64,000 nucleotides of DNA from Flavobacteriaceae bacterium (GTDB lineage Bacteria; Bacteroidota; Bacteroidia; Flavobacteriales; Flavobacteriaceae). The notes under the pieces were generated by a model. The model searched no databases. It was given only the letters and a program-made list of their open reading frames with translations, and was not told where the DNA came from. Shown piece by piece: positions 45,344 through 54,835 of the stretch (within the stretch, counting starts at the first letter, position 1; each line of letters opens with the position of its first letter). The stretch is taken from the NCBI GenBank assembly GCA_029238215.1, contig JAQWGN010000010.1, forward strand, positions 124,001 to 188,000, read 5' to 3'. The translations under genes were made by a program, and so were the position numbers.

Positions 45344-47188
45344 ATGCGATATTTATTAGCGCTCATACTTTGTATGGGTACCCTACATGCTCAAGAACTA
45401 CTTGATGAAGTTATAGTTTCAGATTCACGAATCTCCAAACCTAGAAAAAACAGCGGCAAGTCCGTTATCCACATTACTGCTATTGAGATTGAACAAAACA
45501 AGGGTTTGTCTCTTGCACAACTTTTAAATCAATATGCAGGAATTTATATATCAGGCGCACAACAACACCCTGGCCAAAACCTTTCTTATTTTATTAGAGG
45601 CGGAAATAATAGACAAGTACTTGTTCGTATTGATGGTGTAGTAGTTAGTGATCCATCTCAAATTGAATCTGATTTTGATTTGCGACTGCTTGCACTTGAA
45701 CAAATTGCTTCAATCGAGGTAGTAAAGGGGGCGTCAAGTAGTTTGTATGGGAGTGGAGCAGCCACTGCAATTATTGATATAACTACAAAACAGAATATTT
45801 CAGGTATTTCTACACTCACAGTTTCACAAGAATTTGGCACCCAAAACGTTCAAGATCAGTCTATTAGATCACTTTCAAATTGGGAAAAGCAATTTATAGA
45901 AGCCCAGCACCAAATAGATAATATTGGACTTAGCGCTTCGATTCAGCGACTCAGATCGGATGGAATGTCATCTGTTGTAGGTACTGAATCAGATGCAGTC
46001 GAAAAGGAAAATATACAGTTTAGTGCTAAAAGTCAATATAATAGTCCATGGGCGTGGTCTGCCTTTTTTCATCAAGATCGTTTTGATGCTAATTTTGATA
46101 GTACCTATCCAAGTTTTGCCGATGCAGACTATTCATTCTTAAGCAAGCAACAGCGGTTTGGATTTGCACCTTCTTTTTCCAAGGGAAAATCTAGTATTCA
46201 AGCACAAGTTTCATGGTCGAACAACTCAAGGTCTTATGCGGATAGTTACCCATCAATATACGCTGCTGATATTTTCACAACCGAGCTAAGCTGGCGCTAC
46301 CTTGCATCAGAAAAACTTACTATACTAAGTGGTGTTTTCTATCAAGATATTGGTTCAGATTTTAAAAATGATTATTCAGCGGAGGCTTATATACATCATA
46401 ACTTAGCTGTTTTCGCAAGTGCTAACTGGCAGCATTCTAAGGGATATGCCTTACAGTTAAGTGCAAGAAACTCTTCTCATAGCGAGTTTGGCGCACATCA
46501 AACCTTTACCATAAATCCGTTTTATGTGTTTAGTCTACAATCTGCGAATTACCTTAAACTATTTGGATCATGGGCTACTTCATTTATTGCTCCATCACAA
46601 TACAAAATGTTTAGTGCGCTCTATGGAAACAACATGCTTACACCTGAGGAAAACCAAACCTTTGAATTGGGTGTAGAACATGTATCTGAAAAGAACCGAT
46701 TTACCTTGGTAGCTTTTCAACGTGAAGAAGAAAATTTTATTGAATTTGTTTCCCTGCCTAATTTTGCCGGACAATATCGAAACAGTCCAACATTTTATAA
46801 AGTTAGAGGTTTAGAGGTTGAAGCAAAATATAATTTTGATAATTGGACGATAAACACCAATTATACTTATACAGAGAAAGTGAAGCAAGCCCCATTAAGG
46901 CTGCCCAAGCATGCAGCAAACTTTGGAGTACGTTATGCATTACCCAAAGCACAATGGAGTCTTCATTGGAGATATGTTGGTGCACGACAAGACTTTAACC
47001 AATCGTTCGTAAAAGAAAAATTGAATAGCTATACTTTAGTTGATGCTCGAATGAGCTTTCCCAATATTTTTAAAATTGCCTCAGCATCAATAGCCATTAC
47101 CAACCTGTTTGATACGAGTTATACCGAAATATTTGGTTTTTCAACTTTGGGAAGAAATCTGACTCTAGCGCTTCGGGGTAGTTTTTAG
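45344..47188 (+). CDS. btuB: TonB-dependent receptor, BtuB-like (cobalamin uptake)
   Basis: A 614-residue outer-membrane receptor. Signal peptide MRYLLALILCMGTLHAQE, an N-terminal plug (about residues 45-160, with LNQYAGIYISGAQQHPGQNLSYFIRGG and VVKGASSSLYGSGAATAIIDI) and a 22-strand-type barrel ending in Phe (LALRGSF). The B12 riboswitch in its leader identifies cobalamin or another corrinoid as the substrate; size also fits BtuB. The other B12 uptake genes (btuF, btuC, btuD) are not in the window. It converges on, and overlaps by 24 bases, the S41 peptidase gene. Confidence 0.92.
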   Translation: MRYLLALILCMGTLHAQELLDEVIVSDSRISKPRKNSGKSVIHITAIEIEQNKGLSLAQLLNQYAGIYISGAQQHPGQNLSYFIRGGNNRQVLVRIDGVVVSDPSQIESDFDLRLLALEQIASIEVVKGASSSLYGSGAATAIIDITTKQNISGISTLTVSQEFGTQNVQDQSIRSLSNWEKQFIEAQHQIDNIGLSASIQRLRSDGMSSVVGTESDAVEKENIQFSAKSQYNSPWAWSAFFHQDRFDANFDSTYPSFADADYSFLSKQQRFGFAPSFSKGKSSIQAQVSWSNNSRSYADSYPSIYAADIFTTELSWRYLASEKLTILSGVFYQDIGSDFKNDYSAEAYIHHNLAVFASANWQHSKGYALQLSARNSSHSEFGAHQTFTINPFYVFSLQSANYLKLFGSWATSFIAPSQYKMFSALYGNNMLTPEENQTFELGVEHVSEKNRFTLVAFQREEENFIEFVSLPNFAGQYRNSPTFYKVRGLEVEAKYNFDNWTINTNYTYTEKVKQAPLRLPKHAANFGVRYALPKAQWSLHWRYVGARQDFNQSFVKEKLNSYTLVDARMSFPNIFKIASASIAITNLFDTSYTEIFGFSTLGRNLTLALRGSF

Positions 47189-48541
47189 CGCTAAGCCTGG
47201 TTCTAGTTGAATTTCTTTAAAGATACTTCGCGTGCTTTTAGGTGAAATTGCGTTTGTAACTAAAACCCTACCGCTAATAACGCTTAAAGCTTTTTCCAGT
47301 AAGGGTTCGTCGGGGCTGCCCAATGTGCCAAAATTGCCTAATTCTTCAGAGATTGAGATGTTAGGAACTAGCCCATTGGCATAGTTACTCAGACCTTGAC
47401 TGTTAAAGATTTTAAACATAATGGGTAGCAACATCCAGCTGTGGTTTGGATTTAGTGTTCCCTCTGTGTCTATGATGTCATATATAGGACTTGATCCTAC
47501 ATTTTTACCTACTGTAACACCTCCTATTTGAACGGTATTTATGTATGGGTTTAATCCATTAATAAGCATTTCACTTGCCGATGCAGTATTTTGTGTAGTT
47601 ATAAAAAATACACGTGATAATCCGAGATGAATATTCGAATCAATAATTTCAATACTGGAGTTTTCACTTTTGAGTTTATTGTTAAACACTAGCCGGCCAA
47701 ACTCTTCTCCTGCATGTTCCCCAGCAATAAGACCAGCAAACAATTGAGAAGAAGCAACACTTCCTCCGGGATTGTAGCGTAAGTCGATTACAAGCTCGTC
47801 AATATCTTCGTTATCAAAAGTTGTAAAGACGTTTATTAGATCATCGTCTTGCAGATCATTAAATCCATTATAAACCAAGTATCCTACTTTTTTACCTTCG
47901 TGAAGCATGGTTTTAGATAAATACAATTCTTTTTCTTCTTGCTCGGTATTGTTCAAGGTTACTGTAATTCCTGTCGGTTTAAACTCCGAATTTTCAAGAA
48001 TGGCTAATGAAACTGAATAACGCGGCATATTTGAAAATAGTAATTCGGAGTAATTATTAAGGTTTAGCAGCGTTTGATTTACATGAGTAAAAATATCACC
48101 ACGTTTAATTCCTTTAATATCAGCATCGGATCCTGGAATAACATAGCGTACATAGCCAATAACCGTCCCTTCTAACTCAGAGGTTATGGTCAGTCCAAAA
48201 TGCATACCATTACTAAGTGAAATCGATTGCAATTTCTTTGTGAAACTTATATAATCATCCGTTATATTGCTAAACCGATCTTCTAGGTGTGTTAAGTTTT
48301 CAAATAAATCAAAGGGATTGTTAAACGACTGCAAAAAGTCTGTATACTGCTTGTCATTATCAAATTTGGAATCAGCCAAGTTAGGAACATCTTCTTGCCA
48401 ATAATAAAATGTATTCATGGCTTTGTATACAAAGTCTTCAACTTCTAAGTTTTCGTTTACTGCAATATCAAAGTCATCGTCTTGATCTTTTTTACAAGAT
48501 GATATTAGAAGCAACACAATAAAAAGTATTGTTTTTTTCAT
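47165..48541 (-). CDS. S41 family C-terminal processing-type peptidase lipoprotein
   Basis: A 458-residue lipoprotein (signal MKKTILFIVLLLISSC with lipobox Cys16, then an acidic stretch). A PDZ-like domain spans about residues 110-195 (GYVRYVIPGSDADIKGIKRGDIFTHVN). The S41 catalytic domain has ELVIDLRYNPGGSV, TQNTASASEMLINGL with the nucleophile Ser and GVTVGKNVG with the Lys. The catalytic dyad is intact, so it is probably active on envelope proteins. It is divergent from an ECF sigma factor. Confidence 0.9.
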   Translation of the reverse strand: MKKTILFIVLLLISSCKKDQDDDFDIAVNENLEVEDFVYKAMNTFYYWQEDVPNLADSKFDNDKQYTDFLQSFNNPFDLFENLTHLEDRFSNITDDYISFTKKLQSISLSNGMHFGLTITSELEGTVIGYVRYVIPGSDADIKGIKRGDIFTHVNQTLLNLNNYSELLFSNMPRYSVSLAILENSEFKPTGITVTLNNTEQEEKELYLSKTMLHEGKKVGYLVYNGFNDLQDDDLINVFTTFDNEDIDELVIDLRYNPGGSVASSQLFAGLIAGEHAGEEFGRLVFNNKLKSENSSIEIIDSNIHLGLSRVFFITTQNTASASEMLINGLNPYINTVQIGGVTVGKNVGSSPIYDIIDTEGTLNPNHSWMLLPIMFKIFNSQGLSNYANGLVPNISISEELGNFGTLGSPDEPLLEKALSVISGRVLVTNAISPKSTRSIFKEIQLEPGLALKTTPKR

Positions 48542-48654
48542 AGGTTTGGAACATATACTAAGCTAATGTACTAAAAAAAGCTGCTTGAGTAAATGTAACA
48601 AGCGCTGCCTAGCTTCGTTATAAACATAAGCGCCCAATAAATTGTAGACTTAAC

Positions 48655-49176
48655 ATGATAGACCAAAGCACATTTTTAAACCGGATAACGGCTATTCAAG
48701 ATAGCATGTTTCGGTTGGCAAAAAGAATGCTAACGTCGACAGAAGAAGCAGAGGATGCCACTCAAGAAATATTGGTAAAACTTTGGGAGAATATGAATAA
48801 AATTGCAACATTATCGAATATTGAAGGTTATGCAATGACCATGACCAAAAACTACTGTTTGGATAGGCTTAAATCAAAACAGGCCGGACAGTTGCGCCTG
48901 GTCCATTTTAAGCACGATAAAGCCACAACATCATTGGATAAACAAATCGATCAACGTGATAGTGTAGCCCATCTTTTTAAGTTTTTAAAAACCTTGCCCA
49001 TACAGCAACAAATGGTTTTACAGCTTCGCGACATTGAACAATATGATTTTAAAACAATTGCTAAAATAACAGCACTTTCAGAAGGTGCGGTGCGTGTGGC
49101 TCTGTCACGAGCCAGAAAATCCATTAAACTTCAACTAATTAAAGCTCATCAACATGGAATTGAAACAGGTTCATAA
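48655..49176 (+). CDS. ECF-type RNA polymerase sigma factor
   Basis: A 173-residue sigma-70 family factor. Region 2 (about residues 15-80) has MFRLAKRMLTSTEEAEDATQEILVKLWENM; region 4 (about 110-165) has LPIQQQMVLQLRDIEQYDFKTIAKITALSEGAVRVALSRARKSI. Regions 1 and 3 are missing, as in ECF factors. The last 23 bases overlap the next gene, which looks like its membrane partner. Targets unknown; own promoter not clear. Confidence 0.94.
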   Translation: MIDQSTFLNRITAIQDSMFRLAKRMLTSTEEAEDATQEILVKLWENMNKIATLSNIEGYAMTMTKNYCLDRLKSKQAGQLRLVHFKHDKATTSLDKQIDQRDSVAHLFKFLKTLPIQQQMVLQLRDIEQYDFKTIAKITALSEGAVRVALSRARKSIKLQLIKAHQHGIETGS

Positions 49177-49582
49177 AGTACTCGATCGCTTTTTTGAAGG
49201 CAATGCAACTCAGCAGGAAGAACAAGTGTTATATGACTATTTTTCTGGGCATAAAATCGACGATTCTCTTTTAGTTTATCGCCCTTATTTTTTGGCGATT
49301 ACCCAAGATCGTAATATGCAATTTTCCGGTAACTTTGTTCCGGATAAAAAATCAAAATTTATCAGTTTTCGAACATTTGCAATTGCCGTATCCACAGTAA
49401 TAGCGGTTTTTATTGTTCAACAGTTTATAAAACCAACCCCCTTAACACAAGAAGAATTGGTGTTTCAAGAATTTAAAGCCAATATGTACCTCGTTTCAGC
49501 ACACCTGAATAAAGGAAAAAAGGGCGTTGCCTATATGGATACATTCAATCAAACTACAAACAGATATATTAAAAATGACTAA
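49154..49582 (+). CDS. Putative anti-sigma-like single-pass membrane protein
   Basis: A 142-residue protein. A cytoplasmic N-terminal part (about residues 1-75, MELKQVHKVLDRFFEGNATQQEEQVLYDYFSG) resembles the start of Bacteroidota anti-sigma factors. A membrane helix follows (TFAIAVSTVIAVFIVQQFI, about 75-93), then a short extracytoplasmic tail. There is no zinc HxxxCxxC motif. The overlap with the sigma gene makes an anti-sigma role likely, but sequence alone does not prove it. Confidence 0.8.
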   Translation: MELKQVHKVLDRFFEGNATQQEEQVLYDYFSGHKIDDSLLVYRPYFLAITQDRNMQFSGNFVPDKKSKFISFRTFAIAVSTVIAVFIVQQFIKPTPLTQEELVFQEFKANMYLVSAHLNKGKKGVAYMDTFNQTTNRYIKND

Positions 49583-50135
49583 AATGAAAAAGAAAAGTAT
49601 ACTAATTGTTCTAATGATTACAACATTAAGTTGGGGACAAGATGTCTTTGAAAAATATGAATACGATGATAGTGTCACCTATTTTTCCATCAGCCCAAAG
49701 ATGTTTGAAATGCTTGCCAAGTTAAGTGTTGAAATCAACGATCCAGAAGCAGAACAATTTATTTCGTTGGTGCAAGACATCGATTCCTTTAAGGTTATTT
49801 CAACAGAGAGTAGTGTTATTGGAAAAGAGATTCAAGGATGGGTAGATAAGCACATAAAAAAAGCGAGTTTGGAAGAACTAATGCGTGTCCGTGACAAAGA
49901 AGCTCACATAGATTTTTATGTAAAATCATCTAATAATGATGACTTTGTAAAAGAGTTGATGATGTTTGTTTCTAATATCTCTGGTAAGATAGACCTCGGA
50001 AATCGCGCCCCTGAAACAGTGCTGTTGTACCTCAGTGGAGATATCGATCTAACTCAAATCTCAAAAATCGCCAACCAAATGAACCTGCCTGGGGGTGAGC
50101 AACTAAACAATTTAAACAAGAAAAATAATGAGTAG
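49575..50135 (+). CDS. DUF4252 domain protein, secreted
   Basis: A 186-residue exported protein: signal MKKKSILIVLMITTLSWGQ, then a DUF4252 domain (VTYFSISPKMFEMLAKLS, FKVISTES, then HIDFYVKSSNNDDFVKELMMFVS). Its N-terminus overlaps the anti-sigma-like stop (ATGACTAA); an ATG at 49584 is an equally good start. DUF4252 proteins of unknown function regularly accompany such sigma factors in Flavobacteriia. Confidence 0.86.
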   Translation: MTKMKKKSILIVLMITTLSWGQDVFEKYEYDDSVTYFSISPKMFEMLAKLSVEINDPEAEQFISLVQDIDSFKVISTESSVIGKEIQGWVDKHIKKASLEELMRVRDKEAHIDFYVKSSNNDDFVKELMMFVSNISGKIDLGNRAPETVLLYLSGDIDLTQISKIANQMNLPGGEQLNNLNKKNNE

Positions 50136-50649
50136 AACGTTATTGCCCCTAATCGCTTTTCTTTTAGTGTCTTGTTCTTCGGGACCTAGCATTCAGGAAT
50201 ATTTTGTTTCTAAGACTGAGGACCCCTCTTTTCTAATTGTTGATATTCCTACGTCAATTTTTGGTATAGATAAAAGTACCCTTACAGTTGAAGAGCAAGA
50301 GGTTTTTTCATCCTTTAAAAAGCTTAACCTTTTGCTTTTTAGAAAAACCGATTCTAATGCTTTACTAATGCAAGATGAGTTGAAAACCATTCGATCTATT
50401 GTGGATAGCAACAGTTTTGAGTCACTAATGGTTTTCTCCGATAAGAGTTATTCAGGTAAATTGCTGATGCAAGGACCTGATGATCGTCCAAATGAAATTT
50501 TACTTTTTGCTTCCTCCGAAGAAGGTTTTTTGGTTACGAGACTAATCGGTCATAAAATGCAGGTAGATAAAGCACTTCTTTTAGCTAATATTATTCAGCG
50601 TGAAAAAGGGGTAGATCAGTTGGAACGTGTTTTTAGCGAAATCTTTTAG
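50128..50649 (+). CDS. DUF4252 domain lipoprotein
   Basis: A 173-residue lipoprotein (MSRTLLPLIAFLLVSCSSG, lipobox Cys16) with a second, divergent DUF4252-type domain (FLIVDIPTSIFGID, FESLMVFSDKSYSGKLLMQG). It overlaps the previous DUF4252 gene by 8 bases and converges on purB with a 4-base overlap. The pair is probably a tandem duplication with different membrane anchoring: one soluble, one lipid-anchored. Confidence 0.86.
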   Translation: MSRTLLPLIAFLLVSCSSGPSIQEYFVSKTEDPSFLIVDIPTSIFGIDKSTLTVEEQEVFSSFKKLNLLLFRKTDSNALLMQDELKTIRSIVDSNSFESLMVFSDKSYSGKLLMQGPDDRPNEILLFASSEEGFLVTRLIGHKMQVDKALLLANIIQREKGVDQLERVFSEIF

Positions 50650-51989
50650 ACTCCAGTATAGTTCTCAGGACGTAGCAAACGAAGTTCTTGTTTAACAACT
50701 TCATTTACTTCAAGAGTTTCAATAAAACTGCTAATGGCTTTTTCGTTGATTCTTGAATTTGTTCGCGTTAGCGCTTTTAGCGCTTCATAAGGTTTGGGAT
50801 ACCCCTCACGACGTAATATTGTTTGAATAGCCTCTGCAAGTACAGCCCAATTATTATCCAAATCCTGTTGGATTTTTTCTTTGTTTACCAACAGTTTGCC
50901 CATTCCTTTTTCAAGAGAGCTAAAACTTATTAGAATGTGCGCAAGTGGCATACCAGCATTTCGTAAAACAGTGCTATCTGTTAGATCGCGTTGTAAACGA
51001 GATATAGGCAGTTTTTCAGATAAATGCGTAAGTAAGGCATTTGCTATTCCCAAATTACCTTCAGCATTTTCAAAATCGATAGGATTTACCTTGTGCGGCA
51101 TCGCAGAAGAGCCAACTTCACCGTCTTTTATCTGTTGTTTAAAATAATCCATAGAAATATAGGTCCATACATCTCTAGAAAAATCAATCAAAATCGTATT
51201 GATACGCTTTTGTGCATCACATAATGCGGCATAATGATCATAGTGCTCTATCTGTGTTGTTGGAAAAGAATGGTGAAGTCCTAGTATATCCTCAACGAAC
51301 TTTTTACCAAACGCTTTCCAGTCAATACTAGGATATGCAATGTGATGAGCATTAAAATTCCCAGTTGCTCCGCCAAATTTTGCGGCCATAGGAACCTGCT
51401 TCAGTAATGTAATTTGTTCTTTAATACGAACACCAAAAACCTTAAGTTCCTTATCAAGTCGTGTAGGAGAGGCCGGCTGGCCATGGGTGCGGGCAAGCAT
51501 AGCAATACCAGTACATTGCCCAGCAAGTGTTTTTAGAGCAGCAAGAACATCGTCTAACCTTGTAAGATAAATGGACTCATGTGCGTCTTTTACCAATAAC
51601 GGAATTGCTGTATTGTTAATGTCTTGGGAAGTCAGCCCAAAATGAATAAACTCTTTGTATTTGCCTAAGTTTAAGTCTTCAAAAACTTGCTTTAAAAAAT
51701 ATTCTACAGCTTTAACATCGTGATTTGTTTCTTTTTCAATGTCCTTAATTGTTTGGGCTTGATCAAGATTAAAGTGCTGATATACGTTGCGTAAATCCTC
51801 AAAAACATTTATTGGAAAATCGCTTAATTGAGGAAGCGGAAGTTCACATAATGCAATAAAATATTCGACTTCTACACGAACGCGATATTTTATTAATCCA
51901 AATTCAGAAAAATAAGGACTTAAGGATTTAGTTTTTGGGCGATACCGCCCATCAACGGGGGAAATGGCACTTAGTTTATTTAGCTGCAT
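50646..51989 (-). CDS. purB: Adenylosuccinate lyase
   Basis: A 447-residue fumarase-superfamily lyase acting twice in purine synthesis (SAICAR to AICAR, adenylosuccinate to AMP). Diagnostic segments are THGQPASPTRLDKEL, FGGATGNFNAHH and the signature loop GSSAMPHKVNPIDFENAEGN. The N-terminal start MQLNKLSAISPVDGRYRPKT is typical. Full length. Confidence 0.97.
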   Translation of the reverse strand: MQLNKLSAISPVDGRYRPKTKSLSPYFSEFGLIKYRVRVEVEYFIALCELPLPQLSDFPINVFEDLRNVYQHFNLDQAQTIKDIEKETNHDVKAVEYFLKQVFEDLNLGKYKEFIHFGLTSQDINNTAIPLLVKDAHESIYLTRLDDVLAALKTLAGQCTGIAMLARTHGQPASPTRLDKELKVFGVRIKEQITLLKQVPMAAKFGGATGNFNAHHIAYPSIDWKAFGKKFVEDILGLHHSFPTTQIEHYDHYAALCDAQKRINTILIDFSRDVWTYISMDYFKQQIKDGEVGSSAMPHKVNPIDFENAEGNLGIANALLTHLSEKLPISRLQRDLTDSTVLRNAGMPLAHILISFSSLEKGMGKLLVNKEKIQQDLDNNWAVLAEAIQTILRREGYPKPYEALKALTRTNSRINEKAISSFIETLEVNEVVKQELRLLRPENYTGV

Positions 51990-52029
51990 AGTTAATTAAA
52001 ACGCAAAGGTATTGAATTTACCCATTTTC

Positions 52030-52785
52030 TTAACGCTTCAAAACTTTATACTCTTCATAACAACCACTAATAGCCTCTAGAATCTGCAAGTCGTTAGCTC
52101 CTTTTATGAAACTATCCGAAAAACTACACTTTCTTAAAATTTCATCAAGATCAATTCGGTCGATCTGTAAAAGCTCTTCAAGGGTCTTTCGATCATACTT
52201 AACGGCAAGTAAATCACGAAGTTCGTTATTGGCACGTGCTTTTTTAAGTTTCCGCAATTCGTTGGGTTTTTTCCCAAAAATATTATACAAAAAATCAGCT
52301 GGATTACTCACTGCTTGCAGAATACGCATGGCTGTCCCAGGGGTTCGACTTCCAGCTTCATAACCTCCAGAAGGAAGTCCAGGGATGCTATACCTACGAG
52401 TTCGATTGATTGGGATGTTTCTAGCATCAATATCTAAGAAACCTGTAAGTTGATAAGGCCGCACTACTACTTCTTCAAGCGCCAATGCCAATTCTGTAAG
52501 TTGAAAGTGGGTGTTAGGGTATTTTATAAGGTCGTTAGAAACACGCACTTTAATAGATTTATATCCTAAATATGAAAAATAAAGCGTATCGTTTACTTCC
52601 GCATTAATTGTAAATTTTCCTTCTTTGTCTGTGATAGACATGGTCACTTTATTCAGGTTTATAATATGGACCGTTGGAATTGGTTTTTGGTCTGAAGAAC
52701 GCTCTACTACCCCCACAACCTCTTGGCCAAAAGCCAAAACGCCACAAAAAAGAAATAAAATATAAGATGTAAAACGTCTTTTCAT
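52030..52785 (-). CDS. Secreted CarboxypepD_reg-like domain protein
   Basis: A 251-residue exported protein. The signal (FTSYILFLFCGVLAFGQE) is followed by a CarboxypepD_reg-like beta-sandwich (about residues 22-110: VVGVVERSSDQKPIPTVHIINLN, NDTLYFSYLGYKSIKVRVS). The second half is rich in Arg/Leu helices with no known domain. This domain usually heads TonB receptors or serves as an envelope module; here it stands alone, so the role is unknown. The ATG at 52785 is preferred to an upstream TTG. Confidence 0.82.
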   Translation of the reverse strand: MKRRFTSYILFLFCGVLAFGQEVVGVVERSSDQKPIPTVHIINLNKVTMSITDKEGKFTINAEVNDTLYFSYLGYKSIKVRVSNDLIKYPNTHFQLTELALALEEVVVRPYQLTGFLDIDARNIPINRTRRYSIPGLPSGGYEAGSRTPGTAMRILQAVSNPADFLYNIFGKKPNELRKLKKARANNELRDLLAVKYDRKTLEELLQIDRIDLDEILRKCSFSDSFIKGANDLQILEAISGCYEEYKVLKR

Positions 52786-52840
52786 ACAATTATACAAACT
52801 AAGGGTATTCCATTATTGTCTGCAATCTTTTATCAAAAAA

Positions 52841-53425
52841 TTAACACTTCGTTGTGGGATTTAAGAAGGCATGAAGCTTTTGAATAGCGATACTTCGATG
52901 ACTAAGTGCAAGTTTAATATGTTTTGGAAGCGCAGCAAACGTATCATCATATCCTTTTGGTATAAACAATGGATCATAACCAAACCCACCCAATCCACTA
53001 CTTTTGAGTGCTATAGTTCCTTCAACGATTCCTTCAAAAAGCATTTCTGTTTCAGCATTTTTAAAAGCTATTACGGTTCTAAACTGAGCATTTCTGATAG
53101 TTTTTCCATAAAGTGCTTCAAGAAGTTTGTCATTATTTTTTTGATGGTTTTTATCCTCACCTGCATATCGTGCAGAACGAACTCCTGGAGCTCCGTTAAG
53201 TACATCAACGGTTAGGCCACTATCGTCTGCAAAAACAGGGGAATTAAAAATATCAAATACCTGTCTTGCCTTGAGTAACGCATTTCCGCTAAAGGTATCT
53301 TCGGTTTCTTCTATTTCTTGGGTATAGTTTAGTTCACTCAAACTAATAATATTGATACCAGAAAAAACAGCTTTAACTTCAGTTACTTTGTTTTGATTGT
53401 GGGTAGCAAAGATGATTTTTTTCAT
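52841..53425 (-). CDS. rdgB: XTP/dITP diphosphatase (RdgB/HAM1 family)
   Basis: A 194-residue non-canonical purine NTP pyrophosphatase that removes dITP and XTP from the nucleotide pool. Hallmarks are IFATHNQNKVTEV, the metal site PVFADDSGLTVDVL, and FGYDPLFIPKGYD near the C-terminus, with SHRS at the end of the fold. Full length. It overlaps rlmH by 4 bases (ATGA). Confidence 0.96.
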   Translation of the reverse strand: MKKIIFATHNQNKVTEVKAVFSGINIISLSELNYTQEIEETEDTFSGNALLKARQVFDIFNSPVFADDSGLTVDVLNGAPGVRSARYAGEDKNHQKNNDKLLEALYGKTIRNAQFRTVIAFKNAETEMLFEGIVEGTIALKSSGLGGFGYDPLFIPKGYDDTFAALPKHIKLALSHRSIAIQKLHAFLNPTTKC

Positions 53426-53895
53426 TCGTGATGATAAGGTTCATTGTTAAGAATAGAAAAGGCACGATAAAGTTGTTCAATAACAAAAATCCTTACCATT
53501 TGATGTGAAAAGGTCATTTGGGAAAGTGAAATCTTATGTTGTGCTCTTGCGTATACGGCAGGAGAAAACCCATAGGGCCCACCAACAATAAAGACAAGAT
53601 TACGTGTGCCTGCATTCATTTTTTTTTGTAAAAATTCTGCAAAATCTTTAGAACGAAGTGATTTTCCTTTTTCATCAAAAAGAACAACAACATCAGAAGG
53701 CTCAAGTACGCTCAATAAGCGCTCTCCTTCAGCTTCATTTTGTGCACTCTGACGTAAGTTTTTAGTGTTTTTAAGCTCAGGGAGTTCATTCCATTCAAAC
53801 CGCACATAATGCGAAAGCCGTTTTATGTACTCTGGTAACCAGTTTTGTAATGCGTTGTGGGCTGTTTTACCCACACAGTAGACTTTAATTTTCAC
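53422..53895 (-). CDS. rlmH: 23S rRNA (pseudouridine1915-N3)-methyltransferase
   Basis: A 157-residue SPOUT methyltransferase that modifies pseudouridine 1915 in helix 69 of 23S rRNA. The knot region has VFIVGGPYGFSPAVYARAQHKISLSQMTFSHQMVRIFVIEQLYRA, a near-diagnostic C-terminal block. Normal length. Divergent from the BrkB-like gene. Confidence 0.96.
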   Translation of the reverse strand: MKIKVYCVGKTAHNALQNWLPEYIKRLSHYVRFEWNELPELKNTKNLRQSAQNEAEGERLLSVLEPSDVVVLFDEKGKSLRSKDFAEFLQKKMNAGTRNLVFIVGGPYGFSPAVYARAQHKISLSQMTFSHQMVRIFVIEQLYRAFSILNNEPYHHE

Positions 53896-53950
53896 TTGCC
53901 AAAGATATAAATCTGATTATGCATCTCCTAAGAATGGTTATTTTAGCCTA

Positions 53951-54835
53951 ATGCAAAAACAACAGAACACTTTTTCTAATCATGTTTTGGTACGTTGGAT
54001 GCATCGTTTGCGATTTGGTGCAGGGCGATCTATCTCGTTGTATCAATTGTTAGAATTGTATGTTTTGGGGGTTGTAAAAGGAGCACTAACAACTCGGGCG
54101 AGTAGCATTGCTTTTAGTTTTTTTATGGCACTTTTTCCGTTTTTAATTTTTGTGCTTAATCTCATACCATTTATCCCAATAACGAATATAGAAGATACTT
54201 TTTCGTCTTTCTTTTTATCTGTTGCTCCTTCAGAAGCACAAGATTTTCTAAATGGAGTTTTACATGACATTCAATCGAAACCTAGGCGCGGATTATTATC
54301 AACAACATTTTTTCTTTCCATTTTTTTTATGGGAAATGGTGTTTATGCCATTTTTGGAGGTTTTAGTGATTCAATTAATGTAACATTGTCCCGACATTTT
54401 ATTCGGCAGTATATTTATGCTATTGGAGTAGGTGTTTTATTAGGCCTTGCTTTATTGATTTCAATATCGGGTTATCTTTTCTTTGAGCTACTTTTCGGAC
54501 AAGTATTTGATTTTGGATTTGTCTTAAGCCCTTGGATTCGAATCGTATTTTTTCTTGCAATGGCTTATTTAGTTAGTACAACTTTATTTTATTTTGGAAC
54601 TGATAAAGGATTTTCAAGCTTCTTTTCCGCTGGCGCATTAATGACAACACTTTTGTTTGCCTTAACTTCGTATGGCTTTGGAATCTATTTAGATAATTTT
54701 GCTTCTTACAACCAACTTTACGGCTCTATTGGTGCCATTTTAATATTGATGTTATATATATGGCTAAACGCCAATGTACTGCTATTGGGGTTTGAGTTAA
54801 ATGCTGCCATTGCTAAACTTAAAAGAGAGGTATAA
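53951..54835 (+). CDS. YihY/BrkB (virulence factor BrkB family) membrane protein
   Basis: A 294-residue inner-membrane protein with six helices. It contains the family features RASSIAFSFFMALFPFLIF (N-terminal), a loop ending GNGVYAIFGGFSDSIN, and a C-terminal NQLYGSIGAILILMLYIWLNANVLLLGFELNAA segment. Function of the family is unsettled; links to ribonuclease BN were a misnomer. Its stop shares one base with the priA start. Confidence 0.92.
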   Translation: MQKQQNTFSNHVLVRWMHRLRFGAGRSISLYQLLELYVLGVVKGALTTRASSIAFSFFMALFPFLIFVLNLIPFIPITNIEDTFSSFFLSVAPSEAQDFLNGVLHDIQSKPRRGLLSTTFFLSIFFMGNGVYAIFGGFSDSINVTLSRHFIRQYIYAIGVGVLLGLALLISISGYLFFELLFGQVFDFGFVLSPWIRIVFFLAMAYLVSTTLFYFGTDKGFSSFFSAGALMTTLLFALTSYGFGIYLDNFASYNQLYGSIGAILILMLYIWLNANVLLLGFELNAAIAKLKREV

